Positions 1 through 17,438 of a stretch of DNA of 64,000 nt are shown here, one piece after another. The DNA is taken from positions 1,651,001 through 1,715,000 of the forward strand of contig NC_067296.1 in the NCBI RefSeq assembly GCF_020740795.1, in the 5' to 3' direction. Origin of the DNA: Apus apus. Its lineage: Eukaryota; Chordata; Aves; Apodiformes; Apodidae. Position numbers and translations under genes: made by a program. The notes under the pieces were generated by a model. The model was not told the DNA's origin and ran no database searches. It saw only the letters and a list, made by a program, of their open reading frames with translations. The stretch's first letter is position 1; the number at the start of each line of letters is the position of its first letter.

Positions 1-1337
1 AAAAGAACTGCAAGTTCCCTCTGTACCAGCCACTGGGAGGTTGTCCTTCACAAGGGCTTCCCTCTAGCTTTTGTTTGACCTTTTCTTCCATCTCGACAAC
101 CTTCACAATTACAAGCCTCCAAGACAGCAGGAATTACGTCAGATTTCTCAGAACTACTCAGGACTCTTCACATTGCTCAAAGAACTGGCACTCCTGACAG
201 AGCTGCTTTTAACAGAGAACAACACACACATGTGTGCACAAAGAGACTTTGCCCGCCCGGGTCATTGCTGTTTGTGCACAAACATGCCTGGACACGCACG
301 GATTTGCAGGGCCTGTCTGGGGAGTCATGCCAGACAGAAGTGTTTATTCCCTCATCTTGTCTCACAGCCTATTTCCAACCTGCCTTCTGAAGACAAAAGG
401 CAGCAAACAACTGCATGCCCACAGAGTCAGAGGTGTTTACACACTGCAGGTGGACCAGAATGTCACACAGCAGGGTGACACATCAGAAGGCCTCCAGAGT
501 GACTCTCCTGACCATGATCCCCAGCAGGACTGACCAAGGAAGGAAGGCAGAAGCCAAGAGAGATGACTCCTGTGTGGCTCATGACTACCTGAGGACGGAG
601 GCAGCAAAAGCCCAACTAGTCCTACAGCACCTGGATTCAGCAGTCCCCACCCTTCTGGCTCTAGGGGACATCTGAAGTTTTCATAGTGAATAAAGTATTA
701 AGTAATGACCAAAGGACACACAGGTTTTATTATTCCTGGCTGCCAGTCAGGACCTTCTGTTGTATAAAAGAAAAATAATAAAAAAAATCAATGTGGTCTT
801 CAGTTCTGCTGGCATATGTTCTGGATGTTTGTTCAGTTCTTCTTGTTCCAGTGTTTTCTTCAATGCTGGTAATTAATCCCACGTCAAATCATGTCACAGA
901 ATGTCCTTGGTAATTAATATAACCGTGCCCAGGCAGCTCAGCACCCATGTGCAACAACAGCCTCATTTCAAGGAATTCCTGCTCCTAAAGCACAACTGCT
1001 AGAGCAATCAAACCCCAAGTACAGCATGAGGACAAGCTGACTCAGCAGCCAACCTCAGACCAAGACCAAGACACTTTTCCAAGCCACCAACAATCCACTA
1101 ACACTTTTCCAATGCACCAGTAAAGTGTTATGACAAGGTAAGGATGGTGCAGGAGACAGACTGTTCATCCACTGTTGGTCTTTCATGTGGTATAAGCACA
1201 GCTGGCTTACACCAGGGGAGCCCCCAGAGAAGGCACCACTGCACTTTTCCCCAGAGCCAAGAGGAGAGGGAACCCAACTCCACACACTGCCTTTACCTTA
1301 GCTTCCCAGCAATAAAGGCAGATCTCCCAACATAAGG

Positions 1338-1692
1338 AGGCTCTGCAGAGACCTTAGTGCACCTTCCAGTGCCTGAAGGGGCTCCAGGAAAGCTGGGGAG
1401 GGACTTGGGACAAGGGCAGGGAGGGAGAGGACAAGAGGGAATGGATCAAAACTGGAAGAGGGGAGATTTAGCTGAGGCATTAGGAGCAAATTCTTCCCTG
1501 TGAGGGTGGTGAGACCCTGGCCCAGGTTGCCCAGGGAAGCTGTGGCTGCCCCATCCCTGGCAGTGTTGAAGGGCAGGTTGGATGGGGCTTGGAGCAACCT
1601 GGGCTGGTGGGAGGTGTCCCTGCCCATGCAGGGGGTTGGAACTAGATGGACTTTAAAGTATCTTTCAACCCAAATCATTCTATGACTCTATG
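1338..1692 (+). mobile_element. CR1 LINE, 5'-truncated 3' end
   Basis: Carries the shared block 'gaagctgtggctgccccatc', the 'cctgcccatgcagggggttgg' region and a tail 'attctatgactctatga'. It lies in LC3A intron 1, antisense to the gene. Confidence 0.93.
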
Positions 1693-1873
1693 AGACCTCT
1701 ATGTTTGTCAGCTAGCCAGGGGCTCCAGCTGACTGACAGGACACACACGTACGTGTCCTATGTTGGCAGGACGCTGGGGCACGAGGCCAGCTCACTTTCA
1801 GGTAGATGTGAGGTCCATGTCCATCATCACACCTGCCATGCTCTGCTTTGGGAACAAAGCTGCAGCCTGCTGG

Positions 1874-2335
1874 CACAGAACCATAGAACCATTCAGGTTG
1901 GAAAAGCCCCTTGGGATCACCCAGTCCAACCATCACCCCTACTCTACAAAGTTCTCCCCTCAACCATCTCCACCAACACCACATCCAAACGACCCTTAAA
2001 CACATCCAGGGATGGTGACTCCACCACCTCCCTGGGCAGCCTGTTCCAGTGTCCAACCACTCTTGCTGTGAGAAAATTGTTTCTAGTGTCCAGTATGAAC
2101 CTGCCCTGGTGCAGCTTGAAGCCCTTCCCTCTTATTCTGTGGCTAACGACCTGTGAGAAGAGACCAGCACCAACCTCTCTACAATGACCTTTCAGGTAGT
2201 TGTAGAGACTGATGAGGCCTTCCCTCAGCCTCCTCTTCCTCAAACTAAACATTCCCAGCTCCTTCAAGTGTTCTTCATCAGATTGATTCTCCAGGCCCTT
2301 CCCCAGCTTCCTTGCCCTCCTCTGTACTCAGAGCA
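1874..2335 (-). mobile_element. CR1 LINE fragment, different subfamily
   Basis: Read on the minus strand it ends 'gaatggttctatggttctgtg' and contains 'ggttggactgggtgatccca'. More diverged than the neighbouring copy; its older ORF2 end shows the peptide pattern [20 protein letters not shown]. Confidence 0.9.
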
Positions 2336-4454
2336 GCCAGTTCAGAACCACCACTCGGGGAGCAGGGGGAGGTGCCCACTGCTCCAAAGGACTCCTGCTC
2401 TTTACGGGAAGCGCCGCGGTGTCGTCAGGCTGCAGCCAGGACACGCTGTTCCTTTGACACAGACCACAGCTTTGTTCTGGGAATTGTTTTGGACTCCTAG
2501 AATGGATCTGACTACACAGAAGACAGCTGCCTCAGCGTCTCCAGTGGAGTGCAGCACATGAAAGCAAAGGCTGCTGGCAGATTCGATACCCGTGCACCCA
2601 AAGATGCTCTGCTGCTGCCGTGCCGAGGACCGGCCCGGGTCACCCTGTCACCACTAATGGCACATCAGATCACAGGAGAAGTTGGCACTCAGTGCCCTCA
2701 AAACCCCTTGGCTCAAAGCCCTGGCATTTCCCAGCCAGTCCCTTTGTCAAGTCCTCAGCAAAGACAAACAGAAATCCAGAAATTTTATACAGGGCAGACT
2801 CCAGACAAAGCAGAAGAAATTCACGGCAAAACAAATCTCAAAAATGCAAGGAGGGGAAAAACGTGCATGGAGAAAAGCAGAATCTCCAGCAAGGGGTGGC
2901 AGACCAAGCCCTGAACAAGCCACTTGCCATGAAACTGGAGCCCGGGTGCCTTTTGTAAACAGTCCTATTCCTGACTCTGTCTTTTCTCTGTTTTTTTGGA
3001 ACCGTTCCACTTCTGTAAAGTTCTGAAGCCTTAAAAATGAAGTCATTCTGAGGGTACAGCCTCGCTGGCCATGTTTTCCACCAGCCCTCTCCAACTGCAT
3101 TGTAAACAATCTCTTCCTGCTCCTGTTGTGTAATGATTTGAAGACTAAAACAAGCTGTATTTACTTTCTCCAGCCCAGCAATTCCAGCCCTGACCCAAAG
3201 CAACTGCGTGGCCTGCCAGGCCCCCTCCTCCTCCTTCCCCTCCTCCTGACTGAGCTCCACAGACCAGTCAGCTGAGAGAGCAAAAGGGCAGAGGAAAGTA
3301 CACAGAAACAAGGAGCACTTGCAGTTGCCGGCACCAGACTCCCTCACCCCCTCCCTCTTTCCCTCCTGGGCTATTTTTAATCCTGCTTTCTTCCAACTAC
3401 TCCGTGCCTTGGATGTTGTTTTTCTTCTGGCTCACACAAAGCCTGAGCAATCTGCAAAGGCAAACCAGGCTCCTCCTGACCATAATAAGGTGACTCTCAC
3501 CAGTTTAACAGTAGGTGGCTACTGTGGGTTTGATTTAGGACTTTCCTGCTTTTAATAGGCAGCTTAGAAGAAGGCAGCAGGGTCACAAGAAAGTATCCCA
3601 GGGCACCCAGCCTTCATTTCATTCCTGTTTCTGCATGTTCACTTGGCTCGATCGCTGTGGCAGGAGAAGGCTGGGTAAGCATCCAGAGGCCAGAAGGGTT
3701 ATCCCAAGAAATGACCAAATATTTAGTTTCCAAGAGAGCTGCGAGGGGCTGGACCAACAGGAGAAGGTTTACCGTTTTAAAACTCCAGCAGGAAACAAAA
3801 CCCCACCTGTGTTTGGACAGTACCTGATCAAAAGGAGGCCTTGCTTGGCAGGGACACGCTGATTTCAGCGTTGTTCAGGCAGCAAAGCTCAACCAACCCC
3901 CCCCTCAGGATGTAACCTGCCAGGAACGCGCCCCTTTCCCACCACCAGCTGGCAAAGCTGGCAAAGATCTTCCAGCCCATTTCACTGCCGGGCCTGGCAA
4001 CTCCATCTGGGCCCTTCTCTGGCGACCTCCTGCTCACCCGGGCGCCCCTCGCTCGGGGGAAGGGGTGGGTGCGATGTGAGACCCTCCCGGGGCTCAGGAA
4101 CAACCGGGGCTGTGTCAAATCGCGGGGGGGCAACAACCCCTCCCAGGCCGCGGGGGGGCAGGGAGGGCCGAGTTCTGGGGGGGTCGCGGCGCTGGGCCCC
4201 ACGCGCAAGGGCTGCTCCCAGGATCACGGCGAAACGGGGATCCCTCCCTCCCTCCCTCCCGGCGCCGCGCCTCGCCCTGCAGGCTCCAGAACCCGTCGCC
4301 GCCGCCGCCTCAGCCCCTCGGGGCCGAGCTGCGGGCCCCGGGGGCCGGGCCCGCTGAGCGCGGAAGGCCGCAGCGCGGGGCCTGCACGGCCCGGCGGGGC
4401 CCGAGGGCAGCGGAGACCCCCGCCCTCCATCCCTCCCTCCTTCCCCCGGCTCAC

Positions 4455-4494
4455 CGAAGGTGCGGCGCTGCTTGAAGGGCCGGTCCGAGGGCAT
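4455..4494 (-). CDS. MAP1LC3A: MAP1LC3A first coding exon (gene continues beyond the left edge)
   Basis: ATG at 4494-4492 opens MPSDRPFKQRRTF plus one base, followed by the donor gtgagc (4454 downward). This is the N-terminus of an LC3 protein: MPSDRPFKQRR is LC3A-type, whereas LC3B begins MPSEKTFKQRR. LC3A is the ubiquitin-like protein conjugated to phosphatidylethanolamine on autophagosomes. Here only the N-terminal extension is present, which in the family contacts tubulin and cargo receptors. The exon leaves after one base of a codon, as expected before the ADRCKE segment of exon 2. I found no further LC3 coding sequence on the minus strand in 1-4454, so exons 2-4 should lie to the left. 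Position next to DYNLRB1 in the same orientation supports LC3A. Confidence 0.88.
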
Positions 4495-4497
4495 GGC

Positions 4498-4518
4498 GGG
4501 CGGGCGGGCGGGCAGGGG
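4498..4518 (+). other. G-quadruplex-type motif next to the MAP1LC3A start codon
   Basis: Five G-runs (4498-4500, 4502-4504, 4506-4508, 4510-4512, 4515-4518) separated by one or two bases on the plus strand, three bases from the ATG on the other strand. It lies on the template strand of LC3A; the transcript itself would carry C-runs. Confidence 0.7.
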
Positions 4519-4645
4519 CGGCCGGGCCGGGCTCCGTGTGGCTGCGCGGGGGGAGCGCCGGGAGTCACTGGGCCCGCCCCGCCGGGCGGGGATCGGCCGG
4601 GCCCGCCCGCTGGGGGAGGGAGGGAGGGACGGGGGGGCTGGGGCA

Positions 4646-5055
4646 GGGCTGGAGCCAGGCTGGGAGAGCTGGGGTGTTCAGCTGGGGAAGAGGAGGCTCC
4701 AGGGAGACCTGAGAGCACCTTCCAGTGCCTGAAGGGGCTCCAGGAAAGCTGGGGAGGGGCTTGGGACAAGGGCAGGGAGGGATGGGACAAGGGGGGGATG
4801 GATGAAAACTGGAAGAGGGAGATTGAGGTGAGACATGAGGAGGGAATTCTTTGGTGTGAGGGTGGTGAGAGCCTGGCCCAGGCTGCCCAGGGAAGCTGTG
4901 GCTGCCCCATCCCTGGCAGTGTTGAAGGGCAGGTTGGATGGGGCTTGGAGCAACCTGGGCTGGTGGGAGGTGTCCCTGCCCATGCAGGGGGTTGGGACTG
5001 GGTGATCTTTAAGGTCCCTTCCAACCCAAACCATTCCATGATTCTATGATTCCAT
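4646..5055 (+). mobile_element. CR1 LINE beside the MAP1LC3A promoter
   Basis: Its 5' truncation point abuts the LC3A CpG island, and its 3' tail ends 'attccatgattctatgattcc'. It belongs to the little-diverged subfamily with the 'tggatggggcttggagcaac' block. Confidence 0.93.
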
Positions 5056-6454
5056 GACAAACTGATCCCACAGAGATAAACAGCTCCTTGCAATTCCCAC
5101 GGCTCCCTCCATCATTTCTCAGCTAACAAGGCTGTTGTTTTCCTCCCTGCCTTCAGAGCCACAGCAATGCTGAGCATGTTAAAGACCACAGCACGACTAC
5201 AAATAGGACTGACTATTTCTGGAGCTACCCTAAATGAATCAAAGAAACAACCACAACCAGAACATCAGCATTTCACCACGAGCCACACAGAAGGTTCCTC
5301 CTCCACAAAAGGTGTCTTCTGCCAAAGCCAGTTCCATTGTTTGCAGTGAACTGGTGTGAAACACGAGGGAACACCAAATGTTACAGGATTAAGCACAACC
5401 TTTGTGAAAACCAGACATGAAACATGCATCTATTAAATAACTGCTCCAATTATTGAAAGTGTCACCTATTGAAACAAAAAATGTATTTAACTACTGTTGA
5501 ACTAATTCTTTTCTCCTTGTGGAAAGCAAACAATCACTTCCATGGATAACACCAAGGACCTGACCCAGCAGTGGCAGCAGTGAATGAAACACACACTGGT
5601 AAGGAAGTGTTAACTCTTCAGATTCACTTTTATAATTAAGATGCTGGTAGAGACATTAATTTCCAGTAGAGGTCCTTCTAATCAGAAAATACAAAAGGGA
5701 AAGCAGTGATGTTGAATTAGATATGCCACCCCAATGAACTTTGCACCCTCAGGCAAAGGATTTTTGTATTACTATTGTTATAAGGGGTTAACACCTTTTT
5801 GATCAGAGGCATGAGGAACTCTTTCTAATTTAGAGATCTGATCCCTGATTTTAGCTCTGCAGACGAGATTGCAGGGCTGGGGCCATAATTCTAGGGAAGA
5901 TTATTCATCCACCTGGAGTGGGAGAAAAGACACTGGTTCATGGAAGCTCTGGAGCTTCTCAGCATGTTAATGTACTTATAAAAATGGGATGTGGATCAAG
6001 GAAGCTGGACTTGTAAAAAAACAGAGTAGGATTTATACCCTTCTTCCTTCAGCTTTCCTGAAAAATCTTGCACACACCAATAAGGCTCCTGCCTGCTCTT
6101 ACTGATGTCATTGGCAAAACTCCTTATTTAAGGCTCATTTTAGAGCCAAAAAAAAAAACAGGCAAAGGTTTAAAGAAGACAGGAGGAACAGGCTGGATCG
6201 ACCCAGCCCCAGCAAGCTGTCCTGACATGACCTACATCAACACCAAGCTCCATGCACACCAGTGTTCCAACAGGGTGAACACCACTGATAATAAGCACCT
6301 CTGGATGCTTGAGAGACCCTGCCAGGGGAGGGAAAGCTCCCCAAGGGAATCTTGTCATGCTGGAAAAGGAAGTGTATGTCTGTCAACAGAAAGCGTGGCA
6401 GTGCTCAGGCTTCTGCTGACCTGGCAGTGGTGTCAGAGCTCACTGTCCCTGCCC

Positions 6455-6840
6455 TGAATCACAGACTCACTCTGGTTGGGAAAGACCTTTCAGATCATCA
6501 AGTCCAACCACAAACTCACTCTACCAACAACCCAACTCTACCAAGTCTGATATCTAAACCACGTCCCTCAGCACCACATCTCTACATCTCTCAAACACCT
6601 CTGTGGATGGAGACTCAAACACCTCCCTGGGCAGCCTGTTCCAGTGCTTAATTACTCTTTCAGTGAACACATTTTTTCTAATACCCAATCTAAACCTCCC
6701 CTGGCACAACTTGAGCCCATTTTGTTTTGTTCTGTCACTTGTTACTTGGCAGAAGAGACCAACCCCCACCTCGATACAACCTCTTTTCAGGCAGTTGTAG
6801 AGAGTGATAAGGTCTCCTCTCAGACCCCAGCTCTTCCTGC
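6455..6840 (-). mobile_element. CR1 LINE fragment, older subfamily
   Basis: The minus-strand ORF2 remnant resembles [18 protein letters not shown]. The tail is 'gagtctgtgattca'. Intergenic. Confidence 0.88.
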
Positions 6841-9170
6841 AGATGATACTGGTTCATGGAGCTGCTCTTGCTGGAGCAGCTTGAAAGGGGTGCTCTGAGA
6901 TCCAAAGGCATTTGTGCAAGCCTGGCTTTTGCAGTATTAATAATATATTATCACCATGGCTCTTCCAGAGCCTGATCTCAGAGCAGTCAGCAGAAGACAG
7001 TCCTTGGGCCTCAGGTGCTGCTGCTCCCAGCCCAGAGCCAGGCCTCCAACTTCCTTCCATCAGCCCCTTCCTGCAACAGGGCCCATTTGCCACATCATAG
7101 GAGCAGGTTCTTCTTCTGCCTTCAGAGAGGGATCCACCAAAACTGACTTCTCCAAGACAGCAAGCTAGGCTGGTCTCCAGCCACAACACAGAGCAGCTCG
7201 AAGGCACAAAGGCTGTTCCAACCCTACTGGGAACCACCTCAGCACATCTAGAAAAAGGACTAGAACCATAAGGCTTATTTTTCTGCTCTTCCTCATTATT
7301 ACAGTAATTCTACCAAATGACCAGGCCCAGACTCAGCAAACACAAGACAAGAAGCAGAACTTCATCCCATCTCTTCTTGAGATAAGAAGATAACTAGGAA
7401 AAGTGAAATCCTTCCCTAGCTTGCATAGAGAGGAATTGTTTCTGGTCAGATCTCTGTGACCCTCTGATGCTCCTGCTCCAAATAAGACACTTTTTCTCCA
7501 TTGTAAGTACCTCAAAGGAAGTTGTTGTTCTTCAGCTTCATCTACCCCTTCTCCTTTAAAAAATAAAATGGAATTAATATTGAATGCTAGTGTAAAGGTA
7601 GCCCCAGCATGGCATAACTAAGGCTCCTCCAGACCCCAGCTTCTTCAAGACCTCTTTATTCAAATATATTTCAAGTATATTATATCAAATATCTCAGTAT
7701 ATTTCAAGTGCCACTGCTAACAGTCCTTGAAAAAACCCCCAAAACCCTCAAAGTCTCAAACCAAGCCCCCAACTCCCTCCCAAACCTCAATCAGCACACA
7801 GCAGGAACTCTGAAATTTCACTGCAAGTTTATGGTCTCAACTTAATGCAGAAAATGGACATGATCTTTGTTTTGCAAAAGGGTTCTTTATTACAGCCCAT
7901 TTTAAAAAAGCCCAACTCAACACTCTCTTCCAAGCTCAGATATGACACAAAACCACTGGCAGGACAGCTATCCATAAGGAAGTGTCCAGAAGAATGCAGG
8001 ATGTTAAAGAACCTCTTCAGTGTTCAAAAGAATAACACTGCCACCTTGCAGGGAGGGCCAAAGCAGCTGAGCAGGTCACCACCTCCAAGGAAACACCTCT
8101 CTGGCTGTGAACAACAAAAGATAGAGGAGGTAACTGAAGCCACATTTTTCTTCTGCCTTGCCTCACTATACACTTATTATCCAGACACTTCAGCTTGCTG
8201 GAGAGAATTGTTTTGAAGACAACATTCCATTAAATGATGACAGATCACATGCTGTGGCTCAGGAATGACTCCAAGTGCAGGGGGTGATTTCAGGCTCTGT
8301 TCACTGGTTTGATGGCACTGCTCAGCCCAGGATTTGGCAAGAAAAGGGCCAGAGAATACTTGCTACATGAGTTATCTTGTCAGTTTCCTACAACCAGGAG
8401 AGGGATGTTTGTACCAGTCACTTCCTGGCACAACCTGGAGTCCCAGGGGTACAAGATTGGTGTGGTCAGGGGCTGATGGGACAAGCAGCTCCTACACTGA
8501 ACAGCTGACACAGAGTCATGATGCCAGCTGAGACACCCTAAGTGCTGTCCAGCCTCCTCACCCAGATGCTGCAGGACTGACCACAGATCTCAAAAAGCAC
8601 TTCTGACCTTCATGGTCATAAACAACACCTAAAAAAATGTTAGAGTCTATAAATTAACACCCAAGTCTGCAAATGGACAGAAAACACACACTGGACATCC
8701 AGGTTATCTCAGCTGCTGGAGTCACCACGTGTCCCCCCATCACTTTGTGCTCTGAAACCCAGCAAAGTGTTCAAGTCAACACTGAGATTTTGACCAAATG
8801 CTCCAAACCAGCTCTGCAGCCAAGAGCCTGGGGCAGCCCCTGCTGAGATCACCCACATGTTCTTAGTCTGCTCAGGGGTGCAGAACTGAACAGTGTCAAA
8901 TGTTCCTACTGAGCTTGAGATTTTGAAAGAGTGGGGCTAAACATGGGTCATACACCTCTGCTAACAGAGACATGTGAGTCTGGAGAGACCCCTCCCCAGC
9001 ACAAGAAACTGCATCCCCTAATAAAGCTGCAGTTACTCAATCAAGGTGCTTTAATTGCACAGGAGGTTCCATGCCTGCAGACTGTGCCTCTTTGCTCAGG
9101 TGCACTTGGATAAGTTCCTTGTCAGGCTGGTGGAACACTCCTGCCAGCAGCACTCTGAGGGCAGAGGTGT

Positions 9171-9590
9171 GAGAGCCACAGAACCACTGGGGCTGGAAGG
9201 GATCTCTGGAGATCATCCAGTCCAACCCCCTGCTAGAGCAGGATCCCCCGGAGCACTTTACACAGGAACACATCCAGGCAGGTTTGGAATGTCTTCCTAC
9301 CCTCTAGCAGATCAACACTCCCCCTCAGCTTGGCAAATTTACTGAGGGTGGACTCAATCCCCACATCCAGGTCATCAGTAAAGATGTTGACTAGGACTGG
9401 GCCCAGTACTGATCCTGGGGACACCAGCTGGATGCAGCTCCAGTCACCATCACCCCCTGGGCCTTGTCATCCAGCCAGTTTTTAACCCAGCAAAGGGTGC
9501 AGCTGTCCAAGCCATGGGCTGCCAGCTTTTCCAGAAGGATGCTGTGGGAGACTGTGTCAAGATCAGTTTGGCTGCTGAACTGTGACAGGA
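9171..9590 (-). mobile_element. CR1 LINE fragment with reverse-transcriptase remnant
   Basis: On the minus strand it retains pieces of the CR1 ORF2 reverse transcriptase: [30 protein letters not shown], and [20 protein letters not shown], where active elements have a DD-type motif in the following strand. Frames are broken, then it jumps to the 3' end 'ttggactggatgatctccag'. Dead element. Confidence 0.9.
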
Positions 9591-9847
9591 GGAGAGCTCC
9601 AACAGGCAGTTCCCGTGGCCTTGCTGAGCTTCCCTGGAATGAGAAGGAAGTGGGAGGAAAATGCTCCAACACCCAAAGCAACTATGAGCACATTGCACCT
9701 CACACAGACTAAATCCTTCTTTAGAGAAAGAGGAAACTGATCCCAGGAAGGTTCCATTTTTTGAAGAAAAACTCAATCCATCATGAGAATAATTAAAATC
9801 TTCCAAAGGAAAACACATAAGACAAACCCCACTCACTGGTGACACTT

Positions 9848-9853
9848 TTTAAT
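9848..9853 (-). terminator. DYNLRB1 polyadenylation signal ATTAAA (candidate)
   Basis: Plus-strand tttaat reads ATTAAA, about 450 bp past the stop. I saw no AATAAA on the minus strand between the stop and here. It would give a 3' UTR of about 470 nt covering about 9830-10305. Confidence 0.4.
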
Positions 9854-10305
9854 TCAGTATGGCCAGACTTGATCAAAGTAACTTGTAAAACCAACAGGAT
9901 AAGACAGAGCCAGGACAGGCAAGTTTCATATTTAGAGTCATTGAAAGGAACAGTGTAAAAGCATCTCTCAAATAGTGGGGACAGAAGCATGCAGACATAT
10001 AAAGAATTTACATTATTAGAATGTTATTATATTATTTACTCAACTATTAAAAGGATCTGTTGCATTTTTTACTGCCTGATTCTGATTCGCCAACTCCTCC
10101 TCAAAATGACTCGTGATACAAAATAAAAAAGAAAAAAGCCACTTTTTTTCTGTTTGTAAACAACAAAACCACCTGCTTTTGTTTTTCCAGACATTATTGA
10201 AGTGGCACAGCAGAGTTAACACTAATGCTCTATTCTTTACCATTAAATTAAAAGAACAGTTCAGCAAAGGGAAAAAAAAAACAAAACCTGACCAAGTCAG
10301 TGTGA

Positions 10306-16017
<5,712 letters not shown>

Positions 16018-16054
16018 CTCGAGCCGCCGCTTCGCCCCGTCACGGCTCCCGCGG

Positions 16055-16197
16055 CCCCGGAAGCGCTTGTCCCTGCCGGGGCGGGCCCCGTGACCCCGGA
16101 AGCGCTTGGCCCTGCCGGGGCGGGCCCCGTGACCCCGGAAGCGCTTGTCCCTGCCGGGGCGGGCCCCGTGACCCCGGAAGCGCTTGGCCCTGCCGGA
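16055..16197. repeat. 39-bp tandem array just upstream of the DYNLRB1 start codon
   Basis: Three full copies (16055-16093, 16094-16132, 16133-16171) and a partial fourth (16172 to about 16197) of a 39-bp unit starting ccccggaagcgcttg and ending cgggccccgtga. Copies 1 and 3 have cttgtccct while 2 and 4 have cttggccct, so the array looks like a doubled 78-bp dimer. Every copy holds an ETS-type CCGGAAG core and a GC box (ggggcggg). The array begins 38 bp upstream of the ATG and probably overlaps the transcription start. Confidence 0.9.
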
Positions 16198-16261
16198 AGG
16201 GGCTGCGCGGGACCGGGCCCGGGGCGTCCGGCGGGGAACCAAGCCAGCCCCCCCAGCCTGG

Positions 16262-16746
16262 TGCTGGCACAGTGTGTCCAGTTCTGGAGCTTCCAGCACA
16301 AGGACATGGAGAGAGGCCAGAGGAGGCCACAGGATGATCCTTGGGCTGGAGCAGCTCTGCTCTGGAGCCAGGCTGGGAGAGTTGGGGTGTTCAGCCTGGA
16401 GAAGAGAAGGCTCCAGGGAGACCTTAGAGCACCTTCCAGTGCCTGAAGGGGCTCCAGGAAAGCTGGGGAGGGGCTTGGGACAAGGGCAGGGAGGGAGAGG
16501 ATGAGGGGGGATGGTTTAAAACTTGAAGAGATTAGGAGGAAATTCTTTTCTGTGAGGGGGGTGAGACCCTGGCCCAGGTTGCCCAGGGAAGCTGTGGCTG
16601 CCCCATCCCTGGCAGTGTTGAAGGGCAGGTTGGATGGGGCTTGGAGCAGCCTGGGCTGGTGGGAGGTGTCCCTGCCCATGCAGGGGGTTGGGACTGGATG
16701 ATCTTTAAGGTCCCTTCCAACCCAAACCAGTCTGTGATTCTATGAT
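16262..16746 (+). mobile_element. CR1 LINE upstream of the DYNLRB1 promoter
   Basis: Begins at the ORF2 segment 'cagtgtgtccagttctggag' about 65 bp from the 39-bp array and ends 'gtctgtgattctatgat'. Little-diverged subfamily, antisense to the gene. Confidence 0.93.
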
Positions 16747-17409
16747 CACAGAGGGTAACAGCAATAACCAACCCAGGGGTGCAGCTGAGCTGTACATTTA
16801 CCATCCGTTGCACTCTCATGCTGATTTGGGTTTTCTTGCCTTTTTTGTTTTTATTCAACTCCCAGTTTTACCTGCAGTTTCTCACCAGTCCCAAAGGTCT
16901 CACATCTCCTCAGGAACTGCCCCAGCAGTCTGCAGTGACAGAAGTCACCTCAGGAAAGGCCCATTCCTTAAGATCTCTGTCAGGACAGCTGCAGGCAGCC
17001 TGGGCACCTCCCCCCCCCGAGCAGACAAGACAGTTTTTGTGCATTTAGATGCCTGGGAACACAGCAGGAATAACAATGACACTACCAGCTCTTTAAGGAG
17101 TTTTATAAAAGTATTTGACTTAACTGAGATACTGTTACAGTTACCTGAGTATTTGAAATTACAATGCAAGGGAATTTCAACAATGAATTTCAGTACAGTA
17201 TTTTACAATCCAGTGCTGCTGATCCCAGTTTACACAGGAGTTCTCTAGAGCACAAATACACAAACAGTGACTCTTGAAGAAAATTAAAAGACACCACAAC
17301 AAGGGGGCTGGAGATACCAACAGAACAGAGAGCTGAGATCACACATCCAGTGAAGCAGGTCATCAAAATGCAAACAACAAAAAATTAAGCCTTTTTTTTT
17401 TTGTCTGAC
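16747..17409. other. Intergenic gap between DYNLRB1 and the ITCH 3' end
   Basis: About 660 bp with no feature I can name, between a CR1 upstream of the DYNLRB1 promoter and the inferred ITCH polyadenylation site. Confidence 0.5.
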
Positions 17410-17432
17410 TTTTCTCAGAATAATAAAAAAGC

Positions 17433-17438
17433 TTTATT
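17433..17438 (-). terminator. ITCH distal polyadenylation signal AATAAA (candidate)
   Basis: Plus-strand tttatt reads AATAAA on the minus strand, followed downstream by a U-rich stretch and AAAGTCAGAC. This is the best-placed consensus signal before the DYNLRB1 promoter. Confidence 0.6.

Larger units (their letters stand above)
1..4454 (-). other. MAP1LC3A intron 1 (right-hand part)
   Basis: Inferred intron continuing from the donor at 4454 past the left edge. Apart from two CR1 fragments (1338-1692 and 1874-2335) and the edge of the CpG island, I see no exon-like segment with conserved protein similarity. ORFs here of up to about 170 codons look like chance. Confidence 0.65.
4000..4650. promoter_or_regulatory. 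CpG island over the MAP1LC3A promoter and first exon
   Basis: A compact block of high G+C and frequent CpG, unlike the flanks, centred on the LC3A first exon. It includes two short cctccctc runs (about 4240-4262 and 4427-4445) and a run of five G-tracts beside the start codon. The transcription start should lie between about 4500 and 4620, but no TATA box fixes it. Confidence 0.75.
5056..9846. other. Intergenic region between MAP1LC3A and DYNLRB1
   Basis: No recognisable coding exon, RNA gene or promoter-like island. It holds two CR1 fragments (6455-6840 and 9171-9590); the remaining unique stretches (5056-6454, 6841-9170, 9591-9846) show nothing I can name. Confidence 0.6.

Noticed and set aside
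2838-3347. Minus-strand frame of 169 codons in LC3A intron 1
   Set aside because: No recognisable domain, no splice context, and it does not resemble LC3. Probably chance.
1-4454. Search for MAP1LC3A exons 2-4
   Set aside because: No minus-strand segment encodes the expected RCKEVQQIR or KTKFLVPDH regions, so these exons are taken to lie outside the window.
4069-5049. Open frames of about 290-326 codons on both strands
   Set aside because: Product of the LC3A CpG island fused to a CR1 copy; no family similarity, and they overlap the real LC3A exon.
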